Assembly: GCF_002115785.1 (NCBI RefSeq)
Contig: NZ_JFJY01000007.1
Location: forward strand, 186,001-250,000
DNA from: Thalassospira sp. MCCC 1A03138
Lineage (GTDB): Bacteria > Pseudomonadota > Alphaproteobacteria > Rhodospirillales > Thalassospiraceae
Direction: 5' to 3'
Length of the DNA: 64,000 nucleotides
Shown: positions 10,701-17,951 of the stretch, in pieces
Position numbering within the stretch: the first letter of the stretch is position 1
How the letters are laid out: every line of letters starts with the position of its first letter
Program-made: the position numbers and the translations under genes
Notes under the pieces: generated by a model
Database searches by the model: none
What the model was told of the DNA's origin: nothing
What the model saw: only the letters and a program-made list of their open reading frames with translations

Positions 10701-12312
10701 AGTTCTGGCGGAAGAAGTGATGCAAACCGCGATACCGATCCGACAGGATCGCAAGCGGGGTATCATCCCCCATCGAGCCAATGGCTTCCTTGCCGTCTTC
10801 ACCCATCGGATGCAGGATCAGTTCAAGGTCTTCGTGCGTAAGACCCATTGCCTTCTGCAACCGCAGAAGCGCTTCCTTGCCGAGGCGCGCGGGTTCAGTG
10901 TGCTCCGGCGAAATCAGGTCATCAAGCACCTTGGTGCGACCCACCCATTTCGACCAGTCACGACGGTTCGCAAGCTTATCCTTAAGCTCGCTGTCATGGT
11001 ACAGCTTGCCTTCTTCAAGATTAATGGCAATCATCTGCCCCGGGCCAAGCCGCCCTTTTTCAAGGCAGCTTTCCTCATCGATATGCACCATGCCTGCTTC
11101 GGAACCGGCAATCAGAAGACCATTGCCCGTCACCGCATAACGCAGCGGACGAAGACCATTGCGGTCGGTACCACCCATCAGCCACTTGCCGCCATAAGCT
11201 GCCAGTGCCGCCGGGCCGTCCCAAGGTTCCATCACCGCGTTGCAATAGGCATAAAGGTTTTTATAGCTGTCCGGCGTCGATGCCTTTTTCGACCATGCTT
11301 CGGGGACCATCATGGTTTTCACCATCGGCAGGTCACGACCGGCACGCACCATCAGTTCGAACACGGCATCAAGGGCGGCCGAGTCCGATGAACCCGGCTG
11401 AATGACCGGTTTCAGGTCTTCGATGGTGTCGGAAAATGCCTCGTGCGCCATGCGGGCTTCGTGGCTTTTCATCCAGTTGACGTTACCGCGCAGCGTGTTG
11501 ATCTCGCCATTATGGGCCAGAACACGGAACGGCTGCGCCAACGGCCAGCTCGGGAAGGTGTTGGTCGAATAACGCTGATGATAGACGCAGAAATTCGAAA
11601 CAAACCGCTCGTCACGCAAATCCGGATAGAAAATATCGACCTGCTCGGCAAGGAACATGCCCTTGTAGATGATCGAACGGCACGACATCGAACAGATATA
11701 GAAATCCTTGATCGCTTCAGACAGGACCGCTTTCTCGACACGACGACGGATGGTGTAAAGATCGACCTCGAACTGGTCTTCATCAACGTCACCCCGCGCA
11801 CCGATCAGAACCTGTTCGATTTCAGGCCGCGTCTGGTTGGCTTTTTCACCGACAACCGAAACATCCACCGGAACCTGACGCCAACCAAGAATGCCGTAAC
11901 CCTGTTTCAGGATTTCGGTTTCAACGATGGCACGGCAACGTTCCTGTGCCGACATATCGATACGCGGCAGGAATACCTGACCAACCGCAATCAGGCTTTC
12001 CGGGGCTTCCTGATTGATAACCTTCAGATACGCCTTGAAGAAATCCTGCGGGATTTGCAGGTGAATGCCTGCGCCATCGCCGGTTTTGCCGTCGGCATCA
12101 ACCGCACCACGGTGCCAGATGGCTTTCAGCGCTTCGATACCGGCTTCAACAACCTCGCGACGCGGCTTGCCATCAATCGCCCCGACAAGACCCACACCAC
12201 AGTTGGCATGTTCTTCGGCCGGGTCATACATGCCGTGCGCCGACAGATATTCGGCATTCTTTTCAAAACGGGCGATCTCTTGCGCGCCACGGTCATGAAT
12301 AATCTTGTTCAT
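7762..12312 (-). CDS. gltB: Glutamate synthase (NADPH) large subunit
   Basis: A 1516-residue alpha subunit. It moves the amide nitrogen of glutamine onto 2-oxoglutarate, working with GltD, and is the main ammonia assimilation route with glutamine synthetase. The start is ATG 12312 because AGGAGAG lies 8 bases upstream; the frame stays open further upstream but overlaps gltD. A 37-residue propeptide precedes Cys38 (CGVGLVGAIDG), which becomes the N-terminal nucleophile of the glutaminase domain, as in Azospirillum GltB. Then follow the central domain, the FMN-binding synthase domain, the 3Fe-4S cysteines (CIMVRQCHSNTCPVGVC, about residues 1130-1150) and the C-terminal beta-helix with repeated GG/GxGxxGG turns. 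It lies 28 bases downstream of gltD in one operon. Confidence 0.97.
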   Translation of the reverse strand: MNKIIHDRGAQEIARFEKNAEYLSAHGMYDPAEEHANCGVGLVGAIDGKPRREVVEAGIEALKAIWHRGAVDADGKTGDGAGIHLQIPQDFFKAYLKVINQEAPESLIAVGQVFLPRIDMSAQERCRAIVETEILKQGYGILGWRQVPVDVSVVGEKANQTRPEIEQVLIGARGDVDEDQFEVDLYTIRRRVEKAVLSEAIKDFYICSMSCRSIIYKGMFLAEQVDIFYPDLRDERFVSNFCVYHQRYSTNTFPSWPLAQPFRVLAHNGEINTLRGNVNWMKSHEARMAHEAFSDTIEDLKPVIQPGSSDSAALDAVFELMVRAGRDLPMVKTMMVPEAWSKKASTPDSYKNLYAYCNAVMEPWDGPAALAAYGGKWLMGGTDRNGLRPLRYAVTGNGLLIAGSEAGMVHIDEESCLEKGRLGPGQMIAINLEEGKLYHDSELKDKLANRRDWSKWVGRTKVLDDLISPEHTEPARLGKEALLRLQKAMGLTHEDLELILHPMGEDGKEAIGSMGDDTPLAILSDRYRGLHHFFRQNFSQVTNPPIDSLREARVMSLKTRLGNLGNILDEDESQCDLLQLESPVLTNAEYDAMRGYMGDTAVEIDTTFDINGGASALRDAITRIQREAEEAVRGGALHIILTDEGISAERAAIPMVLATGGVHSYLVKTSLRTYISLNVRSAECMDVHYFAVLIGVGATTVNAYLAQEGLLDRYARGLFPNVGSTAEVMQRFKAAIDAGLLKIMSKMGISIISSYRGGYNFESIGLSRSLVAEFFPGMPSRISGIGLQGIQRRCIAQHKEAFNGNVVTLPVGGLYKYRRSGERHVWTGPLIHTLQSSVTTGSYNTFRKFSEGLRSREPLHLRDLLDFRSDRKPVRQEQVESITEIRKRFVTPGMSHGALSTEAHEALAIAMNRIGAKSNSGEGGESRERFRPRSNGDNARSSIKQVASGRFGVTAEYLNNCEEIQIKVAQGAKPGEGGQLPGFKVTVEIAQLRHATPGVTLISPPPHHDIYSIEDLAQLIYDLKQINPRCRVCVKLVSRSGVGTIAAGVAKAKADVILISGYDGGTGASPQTSIKYAGIPWEMGLSEVNQVLTLNNLRSKVKLRVDGGFKTGRDVVIGAMLGAEEFGIGTASLIALGCIMVRQCHSNTCPVGVCTQDPALRAKFVGTADKLVNLFTFMAEEVKDILAELGYDNLQEIIGRSDLLQQVHRGAKDLVDLDLNPLLAQADAGDHKRYCTIEGRNEVPDTLDAQMIKDARALLEDGEKMQLQYNIQNTQRAIGTRISSLITQKYGMTGLKPGHLHVRLRGSAGQSLGAFAVQGLKIEVQGDANDYVGKGLSGGTIVLRPRPSSPLKTNENTIIGNTILYGATAGKLFAAGQAGERFCVRNSGATVVVEGCGSNGCEYMTGGAAVILGSVGENFGAGMTGGMAFIYDVEGTFGDVVNDGSILYQRIETQHWDEVCRSLIEEHVAETDSGFARTILDNWDRERGNFWQIVPKEIVDKLENPIRSMSENQATA

Positions 12313-12340
12313 AACTCTCTCTCCTAATGCGGCAGCGGGC

Positions 12341-13771
12341 TTAAGCAGCAGCTTCTTTGCGCGCCAGCAGATATTCATCGATCCGGTCAGCCGCATCGCG
12401 ACCGTCACGGATGGCCCAGACCACCAGCGACGCACCGCGCGCAATATCACCGGCGGCAAAAACGCCATCCAGATTGGTCATCATCGAGCGGAAATCGATT
12501 TTAACCGTGCCCCAGCGTGACACACCCAATTCCGGTGCCTCGAACATGTTCGGCAGGTCTTCCGGTTCGAAACCAAGGGCCAGGATGACCATATCGGCAT
12601 CCATGGTGTAGTTCGAACCTTCGATAAGTTCCGGGCTCTGACGGCCACCGGCATCCGGGGCACCAAGGCGCATCTTAACCGCACGCACACCGGTCACCTT
12701 GTCGTCGCCAACAAAGGCTTCCGGGTTGGTCAGCCAGACAAATTCAACGCCTTCTTCCTCGGCATTGGCCACTTCGCGCTGGGATCCCGGCATATTCGCA
12801 CGGTCACGGCGATAAAGACATTTGACCGACTTCGCACCCTGACGGATCGCGGTACGGACACAGTCCATGGCCGTATCGCCACCGCCAATAACGACAACGT
12901 TTTTGTCTTTGGCATTCAGCGTGCCATCGTCATAGGCGGCAACCGTGTCGCCAAGGCCGATGCGGTTCGAGGTGGTCAGATATTCAAGTGCTGGATAGAT
13001 ATTGCCAAGACCAACACCGGGCAGCTTCAGATCGCGGGACTTGTAAACACCCGTGGCGATCAGAACGCTGTCATGTTTGCGGCGCAGTTCATCAAGCGTC
13101 GCGTCGCGGCCAACCTCGAATTCGGTGTGCATGACGACACCACCTTCTTCAAGCAGCTTCACCCGGCGTTCAACGATATGTTTTTCAAGCTTGAAGCCCG
13201 GAATCCCGTAAACCAGCAACCCGCCCATGCGGTCATAGCGGTCATAGATATGGACTTCATACCCTTTAAGACGCAGCTGTTCGGCCGCAGCCATACCAGC
13301 CGGACCACCACCGATGATACCGACCGACATGCCATTTTCCTGCGTCGGCTTCGGCGCCTTGACCCAGCCATTCGCAAAGGCGGTATCAGTAATGTATTTC
13401 TCGACCGACCCAATCGTGACCGCACCATGCGTTGACTGTTCGATCACGCAATTGCCTTCACACAGGCGATCCTGCGGGCAGATGCGGCCGGTCACTTCGG
13501 GCATGTTGTTGGTGGCCGCCGAAATGGCATAGGCTTCTTCCATGCGACCTTCGGTCGTCAGGCGCAGCCAGTCCGGGATGTTATTATACAAAGGACAATG
13601 GGCCTGACAGAACGGCACACCACATTGCGAGCAGCGCGCGGACTGGTCAGCCGCAGCTTCTGTCTCGAAACCTTCGTAAATTTCATTGAAGTCCGTGCGA
13701 CGCTCGGATGCTTCTCTCTTGTGCGGATATTTTTGTTCAAGATGAACAAACTTCAGCATCTTTTCTGTCAT
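12341..13771 (-). CDS. gltD: Glutamate synthase (NADPH) small subunit
   Basis: A 476-residue beta subunit that takes electrons from NADPH through FAD and iron-sulfur clusters to GltB. The N-terminal ferredoxin-like part carries the cysteine set CSQCGVPFCQAHCPL (about residues 42-60) and a second group GRICPQDRLCEGNC (about residues 95-108). The FAD-binding motif GIIGGGPAGMAAAEQL lies near residue 150 and the NADPH-binding motif VVVIGGGDTAMDC near residue 290. The start ATG 13771 follows AGAGGG. It is the first gene of a gltD-gltB operon, an order also found in other alphaproteobacteria. The upstream region holds two inverted repeats (13858-13874 and 13943-13961) that could regulate it or the divergent uppP gene. 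Confidence 0.97.
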   Translation of the reverse strand: MTEKMLKFVHLEQKYPHKREASERRTDFNEIYEGFETEAAADQSARCSQCGVPFCQAHCPLYNNIPDWLRLTTEGRMEEAYAISAATNNMPEVTGRICPQDRLCEGNCVIEQSTHGAVTIGSVEKYITDTAFANGWVKAPKPTQENGMSVGIIGGGPAGMAAAEQLRLKGYEVHIYDRYDRMGGLLVYGIPGFKLEKHIVERRVKLLEEGGVVMHTEFEVGRDATLDELRRKHDSVLIATGVYKSRDLKLPGVGLGNIYPALEYLTTSNRIGLGDTVAAYDDGTLNAKDKNVVVIGGGDTAMDCVRTAIRQGAKSVKCLYRRDRANMPGSQREVANAEEEGVEFVWLTNPEAFVGDDKVTGVRAVKMRLGAPDAGGRQSPELIEGSNYTMDADMVILALGFEPEDLPNMFEAPELGVSRWGTVKIDFRSMMTNLDGVFAAGDIARGASLVVWAIRDGRDAADRIDEYLLARKEAAA

Positions 13772-13857
13772 AGCGGCCCTCTAAAAGGGTTTTATGTTGC
13801 GGGTTGGCATTTGTATACGCGCCACTTTTGCAAGAATCCAGCACAAAATGCATGATA

Positions 13858-13874
13858 GGTCAATATTACTGACC
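13858..13874. promoter_or_regulatory. Inverted repeat upstream of gltD
   Basis: GGTCA and TGACC are separated by ATATTAC, 87 bases before the gltD start codon. The layout fits a dimeric regulator site. No regulator is known from the sequence. Confidence 0.3.
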
Positions 13875-13942
13875 ATTATATCCCCAAATAAAATCAGGGC
13901 ATCGGGAATTTCGGGATTTAAAGCGCTGAAAGAAAGTTTCAT

Positions 13943-13961
13943 TAGTACCATAATGGTACTA
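13943..13961. promoter_or_regulatory. 19-base palindrome between gltD and uppP
   Basis: TAGTACCAT-A-ATGGTACTA is perfectly symmetric with 9-base arms around one central base. It lies 75 bases before the preferred uppP start and 172 bases before gltD. Its length and symmetry are typical of an operator for a dimeric repressor. Confidence 0.5.
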
Positions 13962-14036
13962 TTAATGCATTTCGTCTGTTTGCGCTAAGCTGCTATAAGC
14001 GGTGAGTTTTTGCCGATAACAGCGATCGAGGCCGGG

Positions 14037-14867
14037 GTGACGTTACAACATATAATTCTTCTGGCAGTCATCCAGGGGATCACGGAATTCCTGCCCATCA
14101 GTTCATCGGGTCACCTGATCCTCACACCTGCCCTGACAGGTGCGGCAGATCAGGGTTTGTTGGTAGATGTTGCCGTTCATGTCGGCACACTGGCAGCTGT
14201 TCTGATCTATTTCTGGCGTGATGTTTTCGCGATGATCGGCGGATTCTTCTTCCTTCTGTCCGGCCGGATCAATCCCGGCGCCCGACTCGCGCTGCACATC
14301 ATCCTTGCCACCATCCCGGTCGTCGCGGTCGGCTTCTACCTGAAAGTTTCCGGGATCGAAGAACAACTGCGCTCGGTCGAAATCATCGCCTGGACCACGC
14401 TTGGCTTTGGCATCGTGCTTTGGGTTGCCGACAAGATCGGCATGACGATCAACCGGCTTGAACACATGCGTTGGGGCGGGGCTCTTTTCATCGGCCTCGC
14501 ACAGGTTCTTGCTCTTGTTCCGGGTACCAGCCGTTCGGGCATCACCATGACGGCCGCACGCCTGATGGGGTATGAACGCGCCGATGCCGCACAGTTTTCC
14601 ATGCTGCTGTCGATTCCGGTCATTCTGGGCGCGGGTCTTCTGGCCGGTATCGACCTGCAACAGTCGGGCGACATGGCTTTGACGATGGATGTTCTTCTCG
14701 CCGCGGGTCTGTCCTTCATCACGGCTCTGATCGCCATCGCCATGCTCATGAACTGGCTTAAACGCTCCACCTTCACGCCGTTTGCGATCTATCGCATCCT
14801 TCTGGGCGGCGGCTTGCTGGTGTGGATTTATGGCTATGGCGGCGGTCCGATCCCGTTCCTTGGGTAA
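14037..14867 (+). CDS. uppP: Undecaprenyl-diphosphatase (BacA type)
   Basis: A 276-residue integral membrane enzyme with about seven or eight hydrophobic segments. It removes a phosphate from undecaprenyl diphosphate, recycling the lipid carrier for peptidoglycan and other envelope polymers, and confers bacitracin tolerance. Hallmarks are QGITEFLPISSSGH near the N-terminus, with the conserved glutamate and serines, and LVPGTSRSGITM near residue 160. I chose GTG 14037 because the resulting N-terminus (MTLQHIILLAVIQG) fits the family start; an in-frame TTG at 14010 would add nine residues but sits only three bases after its possible ribosome binding site. It is divergent from gltD and has a 19-base palindrome in its promoter region. 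Confidence 0.93.
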   Translation: MTLQHIILLAVIQGITEFLPISSSGHLILTPALTGAADQGLLVDVAVHVGTLAAVLIYFWRDVFAMIGGFFFLLSGRINPGARLALHIILATIPVVAVGFYLKVSGIEEQLRSVEIIAWTTLGFGIVLWVADKIGMTINRLEHMRWGGALFIGLAQVLALVPGTSRSGITMTAARLMGYERADAAQFSMLLSIPVILGAGLLAGIDLQQSGDMALTMDVLLAAGLSFITALIAIAMLMNWLKRSTFTPFAIYRILLGGGLLVWIYGYGGGPIPFLG

Positions 14868-14932
14868 TCCACCGTCAAGACAGCCTGCCATTGCGCCACT
14901 GACCGACTAACCGACTGGCTAAGTGATCGACC

Positions 14933-15481
14933 ATGCCTGCCCGAATGTTTCTTCGTCCGATTGATCCTGTTGTCGACGGTGCGGCTCTCCACGTCATTTT
15001 TGGTGATCCGGAATGCTGCACATGGCTTCCCGAACCGGCCTTTGCATCGGTCGCGGATACCATCGCAAAGCTCAAACACTGGAACAGCGGCTTTGAAAAG
15101 ACGTCATGGGCGGTTGCCGCGTCGCCGGATGGCCCGGCCCTTGGCCGCATCGCCCTTTATAATACCGGCGATGACCCAAACGTGTGGGAAGCCGCCTGTA
15201 TGATTTCCCCTGCGGCACGCGGGCAAAACCTCGCTGCGCGGGCCTTGTCCCATGCCATTGGGTATCTCTTTGAAACCACGACCGCGCGCCGCATCTTTGC
15301 CGATATCGATCCGGACAACATTGCATCAATCCGGGTATTCGAAAAACTGGGCTTTACCCGCGAAGGTCAGCTTCGCGGGACCTGGAACACACATATCGGC
15401 ATTCGTGATTCGGTGATCTACGGATTGATGAAAACAGACCCACAACCCGATATCGGCCCGGCCCCCATCGTCATTGCATGA
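14933..15481 (+). CDS. GNAT-family N-acetyltransferase (RimJ/RimL type)
   Basis: A 182-residue protein with the layout of Acetyltransf_3 proteins that acetylate N-termini, amino groups or small molecules with acetyl-CoA. The N-terminus FLRPIDPVVDGAAL resembles the first strand and helix. The acetyl-CoA-binding loop is at about residues 95-105 (SPAARGQNLAARAL), and the typical DPDNIASIRVFEKLGF-TREG segment is near residues 130-150. The substrate cannot be told from sequence. No strong ribosome binding site precedes ATG 14933; an ATG four codons later is an alternative. It stands between uppP and the arsR-type gene with gaps on both sides, so it may be expressed singly. Confidence 0.85.
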   Translation: MPARMFLRPIDPVVDGAALHVIFGDPECCTWLPEPAFASVADTIAKLKHWNSGFEKTSWAVAASPDGPALGRIALYNTGDDPNVWEAACMISPAARGQNLAARALSHAIGYLFETTTARRIFADIDPDNIASIRVFEKLGFTREGQLRGTWNTHIGIRDSVIYGLMKTDPQPDIGPAPIVIA

Positions 15482-15598
15482 CCCCGGCCTGACGCCACGA
15501 CCGACGAATACTAAATTCAGACCGATTGCACAATGCGCACCGGTTTCCCATAACCGGCAACCGGCGTTGCACCTTTTCGTCTCTAATTTACCTTGCCC

Positions 15599-15626
15599 AA
15601 ACACATAAGTCTGTGCTTATGTGTTT
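15599..15626. promoter_or_regulatory. Operator of the ArsR-type repressor gene
   Basis: Perfect 11-base arms, AAACACATAAG and CTTATGTGTTT, flank the spacer TCTGTG. The repeat ends 3 bases before the first ATG of the arsR-type gene, so a bound repressor would block transcription or initiation. ArsR-family repressors usually bind such repeats at their own promoters, so autoregulation is likely. Confidence 0.75.
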
Positions 15627-15629
15627 TAC

Positions 15630-15947
15630 ATGATGGAAAACGATATATTCAAAGCACTGGCCGACCCGACCCGGCGCACAATTTTTGAAAAGCTTGCCAG
15701 CAACCAAAGCATGAATGCCAGTGCCCTTCGCAACGGCATGAGCATCAGCCAGCCAGCCATGTCCCAGCATCTGGCCGTCCTCCGTCAGGCAAAGCTGGTG
15801 GACGAAGAACGACAGGGACGCTTCGTCCATTACCGCGTCAATCCCGATGGGCTGGCGCTGATTGTTCAATGGGTCGCCCGATACAGCACCTTCTGGCCCG
15901 ACCGGATAGATGCCCTGCGCCAGACCTTAAAGGAGATGGACCAGTGA
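15630..15947 (+). CDS. ArsR-family winged-helix repressor
   Basis: A 105-residue regulator. The family core is plain: DIFKALADPTRRTIFEKL near the N-terminus, and the recognition region SISQPAMSQHLAVLRQAKLV at about residues 37-56, followed by the wing (ERQGRFVHYRVN). It lacks the cysteine metal site of the arsenic and cadmium sensors, so it belongs to the subgroup that controls SRPBCC-domain genes. Two adjacent ATG codons (15630, 15633) could start it, and an in-frame GTG lies inside the operator at 15621. No ribosome binding site is visible because the operator occupies that place; a leaderless or very short leader mRNA is possible. Its stop overlaps the next gene by four bases. Confidence 0.88.
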   Translation: MMENDIFKALADPTRRTIFEKLASNQSMNASALRNGMSISQPAMSQHLAVLRQAKLVDEERQGRFVHYRVNPDGLALIVQWVARYSTFWPDRIDALRQTLKEMDQ

Positions 15948-16321
15948 CTGACAGCAAGACACGCACTGCCAAACCCAAAAAGCCTAAAGCTTCCAGACAC
16001 CTTGAATTTGAATTCAGACTGGATGCGCCGAAGGAAAAGGTCTGGCGGGCAATCAGTATTCCCGAAATTCGCGAACGCTGGTTACCCGACACCAATTTGC
16101 GTAATGCCAAACCGATACGGCAAATTCCCGACGAAGAAGTGACCTATCAGATGCGCGATACCAATCCACCCCATCTGGAAAGCGTGGTGACCTTTCACCT
16201 CACGCAATCTGGCGAAAACAGCACCTGCCTGCGCATCATCCACCAATTGACCGATGCAAAATGTCTGACCCCGGCGAAGGCAGCCAACAGCAACAGTGCG
16301 GAAATGATGTGCGCGGCCTGA
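15944..16321 (+). CDS. SRPBCC-domain protein (AHSA1-like)
   Basis: A 125-residue protein starting at GTG 15944, which overlaps the arsR-type stop codon (GTGA) and follows AAGGAG by about nine bases. This is a classic translationally coupled pair. After a Lys-rich N-terminus, the START-like fold is suggested by FEFRLDAPKEKVWRAIS and IRERWLPD. Proteins of this family bind hydrophobic ligands or help stress responses, and they are often encoded with an ArsR-type repressor. The C-terminus (after about residue 105) is shorter than in many AHSA1 proteins and ends in a low-complexity AKAANSNSAEMMCAA tail, so a C-terminal truncation is possible. Ligand unknown. Confidence 0.72.
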   Translation: MTDSKTRTAKPKKPKASRHLEFEFRLDAPKEKVWRAISIPEIRERWLPDTNLRNAKPIRQIPDEEVTYQMRDTNPPHLESVVTFHLTQSGENSTCLRIIHQLTDAKCLTPAKAANSNSAEMMCAA

Positions 16322-16357
16322 CGCCGCCTCACCCGATCTCGAACCCGGAGCCCCTCG

Positions 16358-16993
16358 ATGCGCGACATGATGCAACTGATCCCGATGGTGGTTGAACAGA
16401 CCAGTGCTGGCGAACGGTCCTTTGACATTTTTTCTCGACTTTTGCGCGAAAGGATCATTTTCCTCAATGGCGAAGTAAATGACACGATCTCATCGCTTGT
16501 CTGTGCGCAATTGCTGTTCCTCGAAGCCGAAAACCCCAAAAAACCGATCAACCTTTATATCAATTCTCCGGGGGGTGTCGTCACCAGTGGCATGGCGATG
16601 TATGACACGATGCGTTACATAAAGGCGCCTGTTCATACTCTATGCATGGGCACCGCACGGTCCATGGGATCGTTCCTGCTGATGGCAGGCGAACCGGGCC
16701 ACCGCGCTGCCCTGCCCAATGCCAGCCTGCATGTGCATCAACCGCTGGGTGGTTTTCAGGGCCAGGCATCGGATGTCCTGATCCACGCCGAAGAAATGCG
16801 CCTGACCAAACAGCGCATTATCTCGCTTTATGCCAAACATTGCGGTCGCAGTTACGAGGAAGTGGAACGCACGCTGGACCGAGACCGTTTCATGACCGCA
16901 GATCAGGCTCTGGAATGGGGTCTGATTGATCAGGTACTCGAACATCACGGTGCCAATGACGATGACGCAGCCAGATCGACAACAGATACCTGA
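16358..16993 (+). CDS. clpP: ATP-dependent Clp protease proteolytic subunit (extra ClpP paralog)
   Basis: A 211-residue serine peptidase of the ClpP family. The catalytic triad is intact: Ser102 in TARSMGS, His127 in HVHQPLGG and Asp176 in LDRDRFM. The oligomer and handle-region pattern [20 protein letters not shown] is also present. ClpP forms a tetradecamer that degrades substrates fed by ClpX or ClpA. No clpX, tig or lon gene is next to it, although the main clpP is normally found there, so this is probably a second paralog. Positions beside the active serine (Thr99, Arg101 instead of the usual Gln, Ala) differ from typical ClpP, which may change activity or partners. GGAG lies seven bases before ATG 16358. 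Confidence 0.9.
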   Translation: MRDMMQLIPMVVEQTSAGERSFDIFSRLLRERIIFLNGEVNDTISSLVCAQLLFLEAENPKKPINLYINSPGGVVTSGMAMYDTMRYIKAPVHTLCMGTARSMGSFLLMAGEPGHRAALPNASLHVHQPLGGFQGQASDVLIHAEEMRLTKQRIISLYAKHCGRSYEEVERTLDRDRFMTADQALEWGLIDQVLEHHGANDDDAARSTTDT

Positions 16994-17002
16994 TTTGGCG
17001 CA

Positions 17003-17278
17003 TTAATCCTGCCAGATCGGTCCGCCCGAAAGGATGATTTGCGCCCGCGCCGGGTCTTCCGGCGCATAGCCGCTATCGTCGACAAAACGCATCAGGAACG
17101 GCTCATGCGACATTAAAAAATCAATCGCGCCCAATTGAACTTCATTGCTGGTAATCCCGGCTTTCAGGTCATCAAGTCCCATACCGGTCTGGGCAAAAAG
17201 CCCCTCCAGCAACTCGTCATCACCGGCAATAAACGCGATTGCCCGGATGGCAAGCGTTTCGGCTGCTTCCTTGTTCAT
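17003..17278 (-). CDS. DUF3572 family protein
   Basis: A 91-residue acidic protein that matches the alphaproteobacterial DUF3572 pattern: an N-terminal helix AETLAIRAIAFIAGDDELLEGLFAQTG, then FLMSHEPFLMRF, and the short tail ending GGPIWQD. It has no signal peptide or membrane segment and its function is unknown. I start it at ATG 17278; the open frame extends upstream but overlaps the neighbouring gene and gives unlikely sequence. It lies 46 bases downstream of the small membrane protein gene on the same strand and converges with the clpP paralog, 9 bases away. Confidence 0.8.
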   Translation of the reverse strand: MNKEAAETLAIRAIAFIAGDDELLEGLFAQTGMGLDDLKAGITSNEVQLGAIDFLMSHEPFLMRFVDDSGYAPEDPARAQIILSGGPIWQD

Positions 17279-17324
17279 TGTCCATCTGCCCTTTACCGCA
17301 TGACCGGCCTGTTGACCCAAAGTA

Positions 17325-17717
17325 CTAGCTGAACCACTTCGCCTTGGCCAAGGCGCGCCAGACAACCAGCCCGGCAATCACGATCAATACCGTGCCAATC
17401 ATACCAAAATTCTGCCCCAGCAACACGACAAGTCCCCAGAACCCGATGGTTCCGAACCCGACCGCAAGGGCCAAAAACGCCGATTTTGTAAGGCTGTCCT
17501 GATTTTTCTGGGCGGCTTCCGCCCGCTTGAGCTCGTCAACAATCTCGTACCAGGCAATCTGTTGCCAGCGGGAATATTTAAGACCCTTGCGCGGACCTTT
17601 GCGCAGAAACTCGTCAAGCAACTTGACGATATTGTTTGCACGCTCCTCGGGCACGACATATTTGCCGAACCGCTCCTTCTTGCGCGGGCCTTCGTCTTCA
17701 CTACCGATATCGTTCAC
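17325..17717 (-). CDS. Small membrane protein of unknown function
   Basis: A 130-residue protein starting at GTG 17717 behind GGAG. The N-terminal 75 residues are charged and cytoplasmic in character (GSEDEGPRKKERFGKYVVPE, then EERANNIVKLLDEFLRK). Two membrane segments follow, at about residues 82-100 and 102-120, ending in a short basic tail. I do not recognise a family. It is probably cotranscribed with the DUF3572 gene just downstream. The charged helical front followed by a membrane hairpin suggests a membrane-anchored adaptor, but this is inference. Confidence 0.65.
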   Translation of the reverse strand: MNDIGSEDEGPRKKERFGKYVVPEERANNIVKLLDEFLRKGPRKGLKYSRWQQIAWYEIVDELKRAEAAQKNQDSLTKSAFLALAVGFGTIGFWGLVVLLGQNFGMIGTVLIVIAGLVVWRALAKAKWFS

Positions 17718-17766
17718 CCAACCACTCCGAAAGCTGCCCGTTTTCGGGCCATGTCATCGGTCATAA

Positions 17767-17801
17767 GCGTTTCTGATTTATATCCGGTAAATCAGAAACG
17801 C
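17767..17801. repeat. 14-base perfect hairpin without a T tract
   Basis: GCGTTTCTGATTTA and TAAATCAGAAACGC flank the loop TATCCGG. No run of T follows on either strand, so it is not a normal intrinsic terminator. It lies 50 bases upstream of the small membrane protein start (17717) and 91 bases after the stop of the micro-ORF, both on the minus strand, so it could be an operator or an mRNA hairpin. Confidence 0.5.
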
Positions 17802-17891
17802 CATGATAACGATCACACGGCACTTCATGTCCAGCAAAGGATTGCAGGAGAAAGGTCACGGCAGAAACCAGACGGTTGGAAATATCCAGGC

Positions 17892-17951
17892 TCAGGCAAC
17901 GACCATTGCGGTAATTGCGATCACGCCAAATGCAAGAAGATGGATCATCAT
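17892..17951 (-). CDS. Micro-ORF, 19-residue hydrophobic peptide
   Basis: A minus-strand frame of 19 residues (MMIHLLAFGVIAITAMVVA) follows the strong ribosome binding site ACAGGAGAAA, with ATG at 17951 or 17948. The peptide is one uninterrupted membrane-length hydrophobic helix, like known single-pass microproteins and type I toxin-like peptides. It sits alone in a 376-base gap between tRNA-Leu and the small membrane protein gene, upstream of a 14-base hairpin. Coding is inferred only from the ribosome binding site and the composition; a chance frame is possible. Confidence 0.45.
   Translation of the reverse strand: MMIHLLAFGVIAITAMVVA

Noticed and set aside
11443-12327. Plus-strand open frame antisense to gltB
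   Set aside because: The gltB protein motifs occupy this region, and the antisense product has no recognisable features.
7762-12468. Longer gltB start at 12468
   Set aside because: It would add 52 residues overlapping gltD without ribosome binding site or family similarity. ATG 12312 has AGGAGAG and the right propeptide.
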